Part shown: positions 48,431 through 56,143 of the stretch, one piece after another
Layout of the letters: every line of letters begins with the position of its first letter
How positions within the stretch are numbered: position 1 is the first letter of the stretch
Assembly: GCA_004558145.1 (NCBI GenBank)
Contig: SFDQ01000001.1
Coordinates: 124,001-188,000, forward strand
Direction: 5' to 3'
From: Oscillospiraceae bacterium
Lineage (GTDB): Bacteria; Bacillota_A; Clostridia; Oscillospirales; Ruminococcaceae
Length of the DNA stretch: 64,000 bases
Notes under the pieces: model-generated
Told to the model about the DNA's origin: nothing
Seen by the model: only the letters and a program-made list of their open reading frames with translations
The model's database searches: none
Program-made: the position numbers and the translations under genes

Positions 48431-48901
48431 ATGAACGTCCGCATCCCGAAACTTTTTCTGGCATTCCTGGCGCTGGCTCTGGCCCTGTGCGCCTGTTCCG
48501 CCAAGGAAGCGGCCTTCCAGACACCGGAGGAGGCCGGCGAGGCATTTCTGACGGAATTCTTCACCGCCAACGCCGACGGCCGCTACGATGCCTTCTCCCA
48601 GGCTTCCGTCATAGACGAGGCCGCCGTGACGGACTATTATGAAGGGCTTGCCCCCTGTGTCAGCCCGGAAGCACTGGACGTGCTCGTCGCCAACCGCACC
48701 CTGAGCCGGTACGACGAGTTTTACGCGGGCAGGCAGGTGGAGGTGGCAGAAGTTCAGCTGGAAGGCACAGGCGACGACAACTTTGATTTCACCGTCAGCC
48801 TGACCGTGGACGGCGAGGCGGAGGAATACACGGGCCAGCTTTCGGCCGGGCCGCTGGACGGCAGTTATGCCGTGACCCGTTTTTACTGCGGCGGGATGTG
48901 A
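48431..48901 (+). CDS. Small lipoprotein, unknown
   Basis: A 156-residue lipoprotein with signal peptide MNVRIPKLFLAFLALALALC and a CACS lipobox. The body (about 30-156) contains TPEEAGEAFLTEFFTANADGRYDAF, a pattern seen in DUF4878- or NTF2-like extracellular domains, followed by beta-rich sequence. It has no catalytic motif I recognise. ATG 48431 follows AAAAGGAGG; upstream in-frame codons overlap the promoter. Single gene with own promoter and terminator. Confidence 0.7.
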   Translation: MNVRIPKLFLAFLALALALCACSAKEAAFQTPEEAGEAFLTEFFTANADGRYDAFSQASVIDEAAVTDYYEGLAPCVSPEALDVLVANRTLSRYDEFYAGRQVEVAEVQLEGTGDDNFDFTVSLTVDGEAEEYTGQLSAGPLDGSYAVTRFYCGGM

Positions 48902-48930
48902 CCTTTTCCCTGCCAGACCGACGCACACAA

Positions 48931-48964
48931 AAAGAGGGGCCGCCCCGCGGGGCGGCCCCTCTTT
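48931..48964. terminator. Bidirectional terminator between the lipoprotein and alcohol dehydrogenase genes
   Basis: A 13-bp perfect GC stem (48934-48946 with 48949-48961, with the inner pairs opening for the loop), flanked by A and T runs. Confidence 0.82.
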
Positions 48965-48986
48965 CTTTTGATTGGTTCTGAACGCC

Positions 48987-50135
48987 TTACATCAGGCTGC
49001 GGTAGAGCGCGGCGATCTCCTCCACGCTGGTGTCGCGGGGGTTGCCGGGGCGGCAGGCGTCGGCATAGGCGCTCTCGGAGAGGAACTGCACGTCTTCCTC
49101 CTTCACGATGGCCTTCAGGTCGGCGGGGATGCCCACGTCCTGGCTCAGCTGCTTCACGGCGGCGCAGGCGGCCTTGCGGGCCTCATCCAGGGTCATGGCG
49201 TCCACGCCTTCCACGCCCATGGCCTTGGCGATGTCGCGGTACTTCTCGCCGGTGGCGGGAGCGTTGTACTCCATCACGGTGGGCAGCAGGATGGCGTTGG
49301 CCACGCCGTGGGGGGTGTCGTAGACAGCGCCCAGGCTGTGGGCCATGGAGTGCACGATGCCCAGGCCCACGTTGGAGAAGCCCTGGCCGGCGATGTACTG
49401 AGCCAGCGCCATGCCCTCACGGCCTTCCGGCTCGCCGGCGACGGCGCCCCGCAGGTGCTTCGCGATGAGCTCGATGGCCTTGAGATGGAACATGTCGGTC
49501 ATCTCCCAGGCGGCCTTGGTGATGTAGCCCTCGATGGCGTGGGTCAGCGCGTCCATGCCGGTGGCGGCGGTGAGGCCCTTGGGCATGGTGGACATCATGT
49601 CCGGGTCCACCACGGCAACTTCGGGGATGTCGTTGGTGTCCACGCAGACGAACTTGCGCTTCTTCTCCACGTCGGTGATGACGTAGTTGATGGTCACCTC
49701 GGCGGCGGTGCCGGCGGTGGTGGGCACGGCAATGGTGAACACCGCGTGCTTCTTGGTGGGGGCAACGCCCTCCAGGCTGCGCACGTCGGCAAACTCGGGG
49801 TTGTTGGCGATGATGCCGATGGCCTTGGCGGTGTCCATGGAGGAGCCGCCGCCGATGGTCACGATGCAGTCCGCACCGCTGGTCTTGAAGGCCTCCACGC
49901 CGTGCTGCACGTTCTCGATGGTGGGGTTGGGCTTGATGTCGCTGTAGACTTCATAGGCGAAGCCCGCCGCCTCCAGCAGGTCGGTGACCTTCTTGGTCAC
50001 GCCGAACTTCAAAAGGTCGGGGTCAGAGCAGACAAAAGCCTTTTTGTAGCCGCGGGCGGTCAGCTCGGGAACGATGTTCTCGATGGCGCCCTTGCCATGA
50101 TAGGAAATGGTGTTCAGAACGATGCGGTTAGCCAT
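48987..50135 (-). CDS. fucO: Iron-containing alcohol dehydrogenase (FucO/lactaldehyde reductase-like)
   Basis: A 382-residue group III alcohol dehydrogenase. The NAD-binding part has TIGGGSSMDTAKAIGI (GGGS), then TIAVPTTAGTAAEV; the iron ligands are in TGMDALTHAIEGY and GIVHSMAHSLGAVYDTPHG. Sequence and length fit lactaldehyde reductase/propanediol oxidoreductase FucO, but butanol- or ethanol-type use is possible. It is a single gene. Its promoter overlaps a Rex-like dyad, suggesting induction when NADH is high, as for many fermentative alcohol dehydrogenases. Confidence 0.9.
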   Translation of the reverse strand: MANRIVLNTISYHGKGAIENIVPELTARGYKKAFVCSDPDLLKFGVTKKVTDLLEAAGFAYEVYSDIKPNPTIENVQHGVEAFKTSGADCIVTIGGGSSMDTAKAIGIIANNPEFADVRSLEGVAPTKKHAVFTIAVPTTAGTAAEVTINYVITDVEKKRKFVCVDTNDIPEVAVVDPDMMSTMPKGLTAATGMDALTHAIEGYITKAAWEMTDMFHLKAIELIAKHLRGAVAGEPEGREGMALAQYIAGQGFSNVGLGIVHSMAHSLGAVYDTPHGVANAILLPTVMEYNAPATGEKYRDIAKAMGVEGVDAMTLDEARKAACAAVKQLSQDVGIPADLKAIVKEEDVQFLSESAYADACRPGNPRDTSVEEIAALYRSLM

Positions 50136-50192
50136 TGGTATCCTCTCCTTTTCAGGTCAAACAAAACGTTTGCTTGGCGGAGTTTCTCCGTC

Positions 50193-50208
50193 TGTTACAA
50201 GTATAACA
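50193..50208. promoter_or_regulatory. Rex-like operator at the alcohol dehydrogenase promoter
   Basis: TGTTACAAGTATAACA has 5-bp inverted arms (TGTTA/TAACA) in the spacing of the clostridial Rex consensus TTGTTAA-N4-TTAACAA, with three mismatches over the 14 consensus positions. It covers the -10 box. Confidence 0.6.
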
Positions 50209-50228
50209 ATCTATTCCCCGCAGAGCAA
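50200..50228 (-). promoter_or_regulatory. Sigma-A promoter for fucO
   Basis: Minus strand: TTGCTC (50223-50228), 17-bp spacer, TATACT (50200-50205), 65 bp upstream of the ATG. Confidence 0.75.
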
Positions 50229-50369
50229 GGGAGCGTTTCGCATGAAAAACGCAAAAAAATTTTAGTCGCTTTGCAATATTTTCCTCACCTCAGGTGTTTA
50301 CTTTGTGCCGGCGGGGAACACTAACCCCAAACCGGCCGCACATTTCTTTAAAATTAAGGAGTCACACAC

Positions 50370-50972
50370 ATGAAAAAACTCGCTTTGACCCTCGCCCTCA
50401 TCATGGCTGTTGCCGCCTTTGCCGGCTGCTCTTCCGCCCCCTCTTCTTCCGCACCTTCCTCCGCGCCCAGCAGCAGCGCCCCGGCTTCCGAGCCCGCCTC
50501 TGAGCCTGCTTCTGAGCCTGCTTCTGAGCCCGCTTCCGAGCCTGCCAGCGAAGCCGAGCCCGGCAGCCTGGAGGCCCTGATGGACCAGGTGCTGGCCGCG
50601 GGCGACGCGGAGCAGATCCCCATGCTGATGCCCGCCGACCTGAACGGCGGTGCCAAGTACACCCCGCTCACCGAGGAGAACTCCGAGTACAACCTGGGCG
50701 TGACCCGTGACCGCTACGCCGACGGCATCGCCGCCGAGGCCGCCATGACCTCCGTGCCCTTCTCCGTCTGCCTGGTGAAGGCGAACAGCGCCGAGGAGGC
50801 CGAGCAGCTGGCCGCCGACATCGAGGCCAATGCCGACCCCCGCAAGTGGATCTGCGTGGAAGCCGAGAGCAAGATCGTGGACTTCTCCGGCGACACCGTC
50901 ATCCTCATCATGACCAGCGCCGACCTGGCTGAGCAGCTGCACAGCGGCTTCACCGCCGCCGTGGCTGAGTAA
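50370..50972 (+). CDS. DUF4358-type lipoprotein with SEPA repeats
   Basis: A 200-residue lipoprotein. The signal peptide ends with an AGCSS lipobox (C20). A Ser/Pro/Ala stretch follows, then about five tandem SEPA tetrapeptides (roughly residues 45-64) as a spacer from the membrane. The folded part (70-200) resembles DUF4358, with LVKANSAEEAEQLAADIEAN and KWICVEAES. It is 3 bp upstream of a DHHW-family gene; such pairs occur in clostridia next to MBOAT genes, and may act in glycan acylation. ATG 50370 follows AATTAAGGAG. Confidence 0.72.
   Translation: MKKLALTLALIMAVAAFAGCSSAPSSSAPSSAPSSSAPASEPASEPASEPASEPASEPASEAEPGSLEALMDQVLAAGDAEQIPMLMPADLNGGAKYTPLTEENSEYNLGVTRDRYADGIAAEAAMTSVPFSVCLVKANSAEEAEQLAADIEANADPRKWICVEAESKIVDFSGDTVILIMTSADLAEQLHSGFTAAVAE
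50505..50550 (+). repeat. Tandem 12-bp repeat coding for SEPA
   Basis: Consecutive 12-bp units (TCTGAGCCTGCT and close variants) code for repeated Ser-Glu-Pro-Ala. The exact nucleotide repeats could expand or contract in frame. Confidence 0.7.
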
Positions 50973-50975
50973 GCC

Positions 50976-51902
50976 GTGAAACGCAAACTCGCATTCGCAG
51001 CCGCGGGGCTCTGCTTCGCGGCTGCCGCTGTTGTCATTGCGGTGGCAATGGGCCTGTTCGACCGCGGCATGCGCCCGGACGAGAACGGCATGTACACCGC
51101 CCACGGCCACTGGGTCGAGGCGCTGGACGGGCCCGACGTGGACAGTGCGGTGCGCTTTGGTGAAAAGCTGGAAAAGCTGAAGGCGGACCTGCTCACCGAG
51201 GAGAACCGCGCCTTTTACGCCATCGTGCCGGACAAGGGCTATTACCTGACCGACGAGGTGAGGCCCGCCACCGACTATCAGGCTCTGTTCTCCACGGTGG
51301 ACAGCCAGCTGATGGGCAGCGGCATCGAAAAGATCGACCTGACCGGGGCGCTGACCCTGGAGGACTACTATTTCACCGACAGCCACTGGCGGCAGGAGCG
51401 GCTGGGCGGCGTGGTGGACGCGCTGGGCGCGGCCATGGGCTTTTCGGTGGACATGGACAGCTTTGACCCGGTGACAGTGGAAGGCTTCATCGGTGCCTAC
51501 GGCAAGTACGGCGCGGACAAGCCGGAAGAACTGACCTATCTGGTCAGCGACGCCACCGTGGCCGCCGTGTGCGACAACTACCAGTACCCCGATTCCACCG
51601 CCGTCTACGACCTCGAACGCCTTGACACCGACGTGCCCTACGACGTGTTTTTGAGCGGGGCCAGCCCCCTCATCACCGTCGAGAGCCCCCTGGCGGCCAC
51701 CGACAAGGAGCTGGTGGTGTTCCGGGATTCCTATGCCAGCAGCCTTGTTCCGCTGCTGCTGGGCCAGTACCGCAAGGTGACCCTGGTGGACATCCGCTAC
51801 ATGGTCAGCGGCCTTGTGCCCCAGTATGTGGAGTTCACCGACCAGGATGTGCTGTTTTTGTACAGCACCTACGTAGTGAACCAGAGCGCCATGCTGCGCT
51901 GA
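50976..51902 (+). CDS. DHHW-family (AlgX/AlgJ-like) extracytoplasmic protein
   Basis: A 308-residue membrane-anchored protein of the DHHW family. After an N-terminal helix (about 4-25) it has YYFTDSHWRQE, the DxHW motif, and VVFRDSYASSLVPLL, the serine-containing block; together these recall the SGNH-like AlgX/AlgJ acetyltransferases. The GTG at 50976 follows the upstream stop by 3 bp and has no clear ribosome site, so it depends on coupling with the lipoprotein gene. There is no MBOAT gene next to it; the one in the window is 28 kb away. Confidence 0.78.
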   Translation: MKRKLAFAAAGLCFAAAAVVIAVAMGLFDRGMRPDENGMYTAHGHWVEALDGPDVDSAVRFGEKLEKLKADLLTEENRAFYAIVPDKGYYLTDEVRPATDYQALFSTVDSQLMGSGIEKIDLTGALTLEDYYFTDSHWRQERLGGVVDALGAAMGFSVDMDSFDPVTVEGFIGAYGKYGADKPEELTYLVSDATVAAVCDNYQYPDSTAVYDLERLDTDVPYDVFLSGASPLITVESPLAATDKELVVFRDSYASSLVPLLLGQYRKVTLVDIRYMVSGLVPQYVEFTDQDVLFLYSTYVVNQSAMLR

Positions 51903-51928
51903 AGGCCCTGCGCGTTTTGACAAAGACC

Positions 51929-51975
51929 GGCGTTTTGCCCCGCATCTTTCGGGGCAAAACGCCGAACTTTTTTTG
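51929..51975 (+). terminator. Terminator after the DHHW gene
   Basis: A 14-bp perfect stem (51929-51942 with 51950-51963), then GAAC and a run of eight T. Confidence 0.85.
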
Positions 51976-51982
51976 CCGGGGC

Positions 51983-52011
51983 TTGCAAACGCCGCCGGGC
52001 TGTGCAATACT
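51983..52011 (+). promoter_or_regulatory. Promoter for the small ORF and yitT
   Basis: TTGCAA (51983-51988), 17-bp spacer, AATACT (52006-52011), 30 bp before the small ORF. Confidence 0.6.
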
Positions 52012-52040
52012 TGTGTGTAATATAAAAGGAGGTGGGTCAG

Positions 52041-52154
52041 ATGGGCTGCGCCCGGTGTGATGTGCATAGATTCGGCGGCAGGCCTTTGGCCTGCCGCCTT
52101 TCGCTTTATCATGGCACTGTCGTGCAGTGCATCGAGGGGAGGGTTCGCCCGTGA
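52041..52154 (+). CDS. 37-residue Cys-rich upstream ORF, candidate leader peptide
   Basis: A short ORF (start MGCARCDVHRFGG, end CIEGRVRP) with four cysteines (C3, C6, C18, C30), two in a CxxC pair. It has a near-perfect ribosome binding site (AAAGGAGGTG, 8 bp spacing) and stops in GTGA overlap with the yitT start. Inside it lies a perfect GC hairpin (GGCGGCAGGCC/GGCCTGCCGCC, 52075-52099) followed by TTTCGCTTT, similar to an attenuator. It is therefore either a regulatory leader peptide or a small protein. No family is recognised. Confidence 0.5.
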   Translation: MGCARCDVHRFGGRPLACRLSLYHGTVVQCIEGRVRP

Positions 52155-53017
52155 AAGGCTTCATTCTGCCCGCACGGGGAAAAAACATTCTGCTGGTGCT
52201 GCTGGGCAACGCGCTGTACGCCCTGGCGGTGGACATGTTCGTGCTGCCCTGCGGGCTCATCACCGGCGGCACAACGGGTCTGGCGCTGGCCACCCGCTAC
52301 TGGCTGGACGTGCCGGTGGCCGGGTTCGTGCTGGTGTCCAACATCATCATGTTCGTGGTGGGCGCGGTGGCCATGGGCCGGTGGTTCGCCTTCAACACGG
52401 CGCTGTCCACCTTCTGCTATCCACTGTTCCTGGACCTGTTCGCCCGCATCCCGGGCATCGACGGCTTCACCCGTGACCCCATGCTGGGCACCGTCTTCGC
52501 CGGCGTGCTCATCGGCGTGGCCATCGGGCTGGTAATCGGCGCGGGGGCGTCCAGCGGCGGCATGGACATCCCCCCCATCGTGCTGAACAAGTACTTCGGC
52601 CTGCCGGTGGGCGCGGTGATGTACCTGCTGGATTTCCTCATCCTCATCGGCCAGATGGTCTTTGCCGACAAGGAGCAGATCCTCTACGGCATCCTGCTGG
52701 TGCTGCTCTACACCGTCATTCTGGAAAAGGTGTCGGTGATGGGCCACGCCAAGATCCAGGTGAAGATCCTCAGCGAAAAGAACGACGAGATCCGCCGCAT
52801 CATCCTGCGTGTGCTGGACCGGGGCTGCACGGTGCTGCACGCCCAGACCGGCTACACCCAGACTGAGCGGGACATGCTGCTGACGGTGGTGACCAACCGG
52901 GAGCTGGCAAAGCTGAACCATCTGGTGCTGGAAACGGACCCCCAGGCCTTCATCGTCATCAGCTCGGTGAACGAGGTGCACGGCCGGGGCTTCACCCTTC
53001 AGAAAATCTACAAATGA
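52151..53017 (+). CDS. YitT-family membrane protein
   Basis: A 288-residue YitT/DUF161 protein. Five or six helices fill the first 195 residues, with GNALYALAVDMFVLPCGLITGGTTGLAL and GAGASSGGMDIPPIVLNKYFG in outline; the C-terminal cytoplasmic DUF2179 domain runs from about 200 to 288 (EKNDEIRRIIL, RDMLLTVVTNRELAKL). Function is not known; relatives have been linked to amino-acid or biofilm phenotypes. The start GTG 52151 is preferred, 7 bp after GGGGAGGG and overlapping the upstream ORF stop; a GTG at 52127 is the alternative. Confidence 0.9.
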   Translation: MKGFILPARGKNILLVLLGNALYALAVDMFVLPCGLITGGTTGLALATRYWLDVPVAGFVLVSNIIMFVVGAVAMGRWFAFNTALSTFCYPLFLDLFARIPGIDGFTRDPMLGTVFAGVLIGVAIGLVIGAGASSGGMDIPPIVLNKYFGLPVGAVMYLLDFLILIGQMVFADKEQILYGILLVLLYTVILEKVSVMGHAKIQVKILSEKNDEIRRIILRVLDRGCTVLHAQTGYTQTERDMLLTVVTNRELAKLNHLVLETDPQAFIVISSVNEVHGRGFTLQKIYK

Positions 53018-53062
53018 CGGCGCGGTGTGCGGAATTTGCCGCGCCGGCAAGAGGTGTGTATC

Positions 53063-54427
53063 GTGAGAATGGAGAATGATCTGGGGCGCGACCCCATCCG
53101 CCAGCTGGTGCTGCGCATCGCCATCCCCAGCATGCTGGCGCAGTTTGTGAGCGTTTTATACAGCGTTGTGGACCGCATGTACATCGGCAACATCCCCGAG
53201 GTGGGCAATCTGGCCCTGGCGGGCGCGGGCGTGTGCGGCCCCATCGTGACCATGATCGGCTCGGTGGCCTTTCTGGTGGGCGTGGGCGGCTCGCCCCTGG
53301 TGAGCATCCGCATGGGCGCGGGCGACAACGAGGGCGCAAAGCGCATCCTTGCCAACTGCTTTGTGCTGCTGGTGGGGCTGGCGGCGGCCCTGATGGCCCT
53401 GGCCTACGCCACCCGGCGGCCGGTGCTGATGCTCTTCGGCGCCAGCGAGGCCAGCCTGCCCTATGCCGAGACCTACTATTCGGTGTATCTGACGGGCACC
53501 GTGTTCGCCTTGCTCTCCACCGGCATGAACCAGTTCATCATCTGCCAGGGCTTTGCCAAAAAGGGCATGCTCTCGGTGATGCTGGGCGCGGTGCTGAACA
53601 TCGTGCTGGACCCGGTGTTCATCTTCGTGCTGGACATGGGCGTGGCCGGCGCGGCGGTGGCCACCGTGCTCAGCCAGCTGGCCAGCTGCATCTTTGTGCT
53701 GGTGTTCCTGTTCGGGCGCCAGCCCCCCATCCGCATCACCTTCGGGGGTTACAGCGCCCGCATCATGGGCCGGGTGATGGCCACCGGCTTCACCCCCTTC
53801 ATCATCATCGCCTTCGACAACGTGATGATCATTGCCCTCAACTCCCTGTTGCAGAAATACGGCGGCGCGGGCCAGGGCGACCTGCTGGTGGCGGCGGCCA
53901 CCATCGCCCAGAGCTTCATGCTGGTGGTCACCATGCCGCTGGGCGGCATCACCGGCGGCACCGGGTCCATCCTGGGCTACAACTACGGGGCCGGCCAGCC
54001 AAAGCGCATCCTGGAGGCCCAGAAGTTCATCCTTCTGCTCTGCCTTGGCTACACCACCCTTTTGTTCCTCATCGGCCAGGGCGTGCCCGGGCTCTTCGTG
54101 TCCATCTTTTCCAGCGACCCGCAGGTGGGCGAGCTGGCGGTGCGGGCCATCCGCATCTACACCCTGGGCGTCATCCCGCTGGCGGTGCAGTACACCGTCA
54201 TCGACGGTTTCACCGGCATGGGCATGATGCAGTACTCCCTGCCCCTCTCCTTCTTCCGCAAGGCCATCTATTTCATCCCCCTGTTCGTTCTTCCCATGTA
54301 TTTCGGTGCCATGTCCACCTTCGTGGCCGAGCCCATCTCCGACTTCGTGGCCCCGGTGGTGTCCGCCTTCGTCTACTGGCGGCGCATCCGCTATGTGGTG
54401 GGCCTCAAACCGAAAAAAGCGCAGTGA
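53063..54427 (+). CDS. MATE-family efflux transporter
   Basis: A 454-residue MATE exporter with twelve predicted helices. Landmarks are IPSMLAQFVSVLYSVVDRMYIGN at the N-terminus, the LNIVLDPVFIF segment after helix 6, and GGITGGTGSILGYNYGAGQ in the second half, all typical of the DinF/NorM-like bacterial group. It exports drugs or metabolites against sodium or protons. GTG 53063 has AGAGGTG at good spacing; ATG 53069 is possible. It lies 45 bp after yitT and has a strong terminator. Confidence 0.92.
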   Translation: MRMENDLGRDPIRQLVLRIAIPSMLAQFVSVLYSVVDRMYIGNIPEVGNLALAGAGVCGPIVTMIGSVAFLVGVGGSPLVSIRMGAGDNEGAKRILANCFVLLVGLAAALMALAYATRRPVLMLFGASEASLPYAETYYSVYLTGTVFALLSTGMNQFIICQGFAKKGMLSVMLGAVLNIVLDPVFIFVLDMGVAGAAVATVLSQLASCIFVLVFLFGRQPPIRITFGGYSARIMGRVMATGFTPFIIIAFDNVMIIALNSLLQKYGGAGQGDLLVAAATIAQSFMLVVTMPLGGITGGTGSILGYNYGAGQPKRILEAQKFILLLCLGYTTLLFLIGQGVPGLFVSIFSSDPQVGELAVRAIRIYTLGVIPLAVQYTVIDGFTGMGMMQYSLPLSFFRKAIYFIPLFVLPMYFGAMSTFVAEPISDFVAPVVSAFVYWRRIRYVVGLKPKKAQ

Positions 54428-54439
54428 ACCGCCTTTGCC

Positions 54440-54478
54440 GCGGGCCGTCCCCCTTTTCCGGGACGGCCCGCCTTTTTT
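54440..54478 (+). terminator. Terminator after the MATE gene
   Basis: A 12-bp perfect stem (54440-54451 with 54460-54471) and six T. Confidence 0.88.
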
Positions 54479-54497
54479 GCTTCTTGACAGGGCGCGG

Positions 54498-54539
54498 TTT
54501 ATATGCAACAATAGTTATATAACATTCGTTGCATATAAA
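54498..54539. promoter_or_regulatory. Nested dyad operator of the TetR gene
   Basis: Perfect 12-bp arms TTTATATGCAAC (54498-54509) and GTTGCATATAAA (54528-54539) enclose, on the same axis, the palindrome GTTATATAAC (54514-54523). A TTGACA -35 candidate is at 54484-54489. It is placed to repress the downstream TetR gene. Confidence 0.75.
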
Positions 54540-54552
54540 GGAGGCGAGAGCC

Positions 54553-55116
54553 ATGCCCCCCACGGCAAAGGTCACCCGGGAGATGGTTTTATCGGCGGCG
54601 CTGGACATCACCCGCCGCGAGGGCTTTGAAGCGGTGAACGCCCGCAGTCTGGCGGTCCGGCTGGGCTGCTCCACCCGGCCCCTCTTCACCTGCTATGAGA
54701 ACATGGAGGCCATGAAGGCGGACTTTCTGGAATACGCCTTCGCCTTTTACGAACAGCGGGCCGCGGCCTGGGGCGAGGGAGAGGACCCCTGCCTTGCCCT
54801 GCCCCTCACCTACCTGCGCTTTGCCCGGGAGGAGCCGCTGCTGTTCCGGGCGCTGTTCATCCGGGAGATGGCACTGGACATGCGCCGGGCCGAGGACTTT
54901 TACCGGGAGCCGGGCAACGGGCGCAAGGCGGAGGCCTTTGCCCGCCAGCTGGGGGTAGACCCCCAGGTCGGGCGGGAAATTTTTCTGGACCTGTTCCTCT
55001 GGGCCCACGGCGCGGCGGTGCTCGCCGCCACCGGCAAGCTGGACCTGGAGGAAGAAGAGGCCCGGCGGCGGGCCAAAGCGGTGGTGGCGGCGCTGGCGGC
55101 CCCCCACCAGCCCTGA
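54553..55116 (+). CDS. TetR/AcrR-family regulator
   Basis: A 187-residue TetR-type repressor. The N-terminal HTH is MVLSAALDITRREGF followed by NARSLAVRLGCSTRPLFTCYENMEAMKADFL (about 12-55), where the usual YYHF segment is LFTCYEN. The ligand-binding C-terminal domain is helical with no known ligand. ATG 54553 follows AAAGGAGG. A methyltransferase gene starts 15 bp downstream, so both are controlled by the dyad at 54498-54539. The upstream MATE exporter is separated by a terminator, but could be a target in trans. Confidence 0.9.
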   Translation: MPPTAKVTREMVLSAALDITRREGFEAVNARSLAVRLGCSTRPLFTCYENMEAMKADFLEYAFAFYEQRAAAWGEGEDPCLALPLTYLRFAREEPLLFRALFIREMALDMRRAEDFYREPGNGRKAEAFARQLGVDPQVGREIFLDLFLWAHGAAVLAATGKLDLEEEEARRRAKAVVAALAAPHQP

Positions 55117-55131
55117 ACGAGGAGGCGCACC

Positions 55132-55920
55132 ATGGAAACACGCTACATCCGCGAATTCTACGACCACTTCGATGAGGACGGGCGGCTGGCCTCCCGCCAC
55201 GGCTCGGTGGAATTTCTCACCACTATGCACTACATCCACCGCTACCTGCACCCCGGCGCGAAGGTGCTGGAGATCGGCGCGGGCACCGGGCGTTACTCCC
55301 ATGCCCTGGCCCGGGAAGGCTTCCCGGTGGACGCGGTGGAGTTGGTGGAGCACAACATCGAGATTTTTCGTCAAAACACCCTGCCCGGCGAGGCGGTGAC
55401 CGTCACCCGGGGCAACGCCCTGGACCTGACCGGCTTTGAGAGCGACAGCTACGACATCGTTCTTCTGCTGGGGCCGCTCTATCACCTCTACACCCAGGCG
55501 GACAAACGCCAGGCGCTGGAGGAGGCCATCCGGGTGACCCGGCCGGGCGGCGTGGTCTTTGCCGCCTACGTCATCTCCGACGGCTGCCTGCTGGACGAGG
55601 GGTTCCGGCATCAGAACATCGACATCGCCCGGTATCTGCGGGAAGGTCTGCTGGACCCGGAGACCTTTGCCGCCTTTTCCCAGCCGAAGGACCTGTTCGA
55701 GCTGGTGCGCAAGGAGGACGTGGACGCGCTGATGGCCCCCTTCCCCGTGACCCGGCTGCACTACGTGGCCGCCGACGGCTGCGCCCTGCTGCTGCGGGAG
55801 GAGCTGGACCGCATGGACGAAAGCCAGTTCCGGCTGTTCATGCGCTACCATCTTGCCACCTGCGAGCGGCCCGACCTGCTGGGCGTGACCAGCCACGCGC
55901 TGGACGTTTTCCGCAAGTGA
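55132..55920 (+). CDS. Class I SAM-dependent methyltransferase
   Basis: A 262-residue methyltransferase. Motif I is VLEIGAGTGRYSHALA (about 45-60), motif II the acidic VDAVELVEHNI, and the post-I/IV region DIVLLLGPLYHL. It belongs to the broad methyltransf_11/25 group; the acceptor cannot be read from sequence. A C-terminal insertion (about 165-262) is typical of small-molecule methyltransferases. It is co-transcribed with the TetR gene, which suggests the pair responds to a small compound. Confidence 0.88.
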   Translation: METRYIREFYDHFDEDGRLASRHGSVEFLTTMHYIHRYLHPGAKVLEIGAGTGRYSHALAREGFPVDAVELVEHNIEIFRQNTLPGEAVTVTRGNALDLTGFESDSYDIVLLLGPLYHLYTQADKRQALEEAIRVTRPGGVVFAAYVISDGCLLDEGFRHQNIDIARYLREGLLDPETFAAFSQPKDLFELVRKEDVDALMAPFPVTRLHYVAADGCALLLREELDRMDESQFRLFMRYHLATCERPDLLGVTSHALDVFRK

Positions 55921-55926
55921 ACTTTT

Positions 55927-55951
55927 GCCCCGCGCCTTGCGGGGCTTTTTC
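55927..55951 (+). terminator. Terminator after the methyltransferase
   Basis: A 7-bp stem (55927-55933 with 55939-55945) and five T. Confidence 0.75.
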
Positions 55952-56078
55952 TTTGCCGAGCCGGCGCTTATTGTGCAAATTCTGCGGAAAATATCACAAT
56001 CTTTTCGCCTGCCGGGCGGCAGAATTTCGTGAATAGCGCCATATTTACCAATTCGTCCGCGATTTTTGTATTTTCAAG

Positions 56079-56107
56079 TTGTTATTTTGCCCCTGATTTC
56101 ATATAAT
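56079..56107 (+). promoter_or_regulatory. Promoter for the LbH acyltransferase-glmM operon
   Basis: TTGTTA (56079-56084), 17-bp spacer, TATAAT (56102-56107). The preceding 120 bp are AT-rich with a 9-bp inverted repeat (AAATTCTGC at 55977, GCAGAATTT at 56019). Confidence 0.78.
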
Positions 56108-56143
56108 GAGTGATAGCAGAATCATTGGAAGGGAGCGTGCGCT

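Noticed and set aside
50505..50550. Tandem repeat as a minisatellite or mobile element
   Set aside because: It is an in-frame coding repeat for a SEPA spacer in a lipoprotein.
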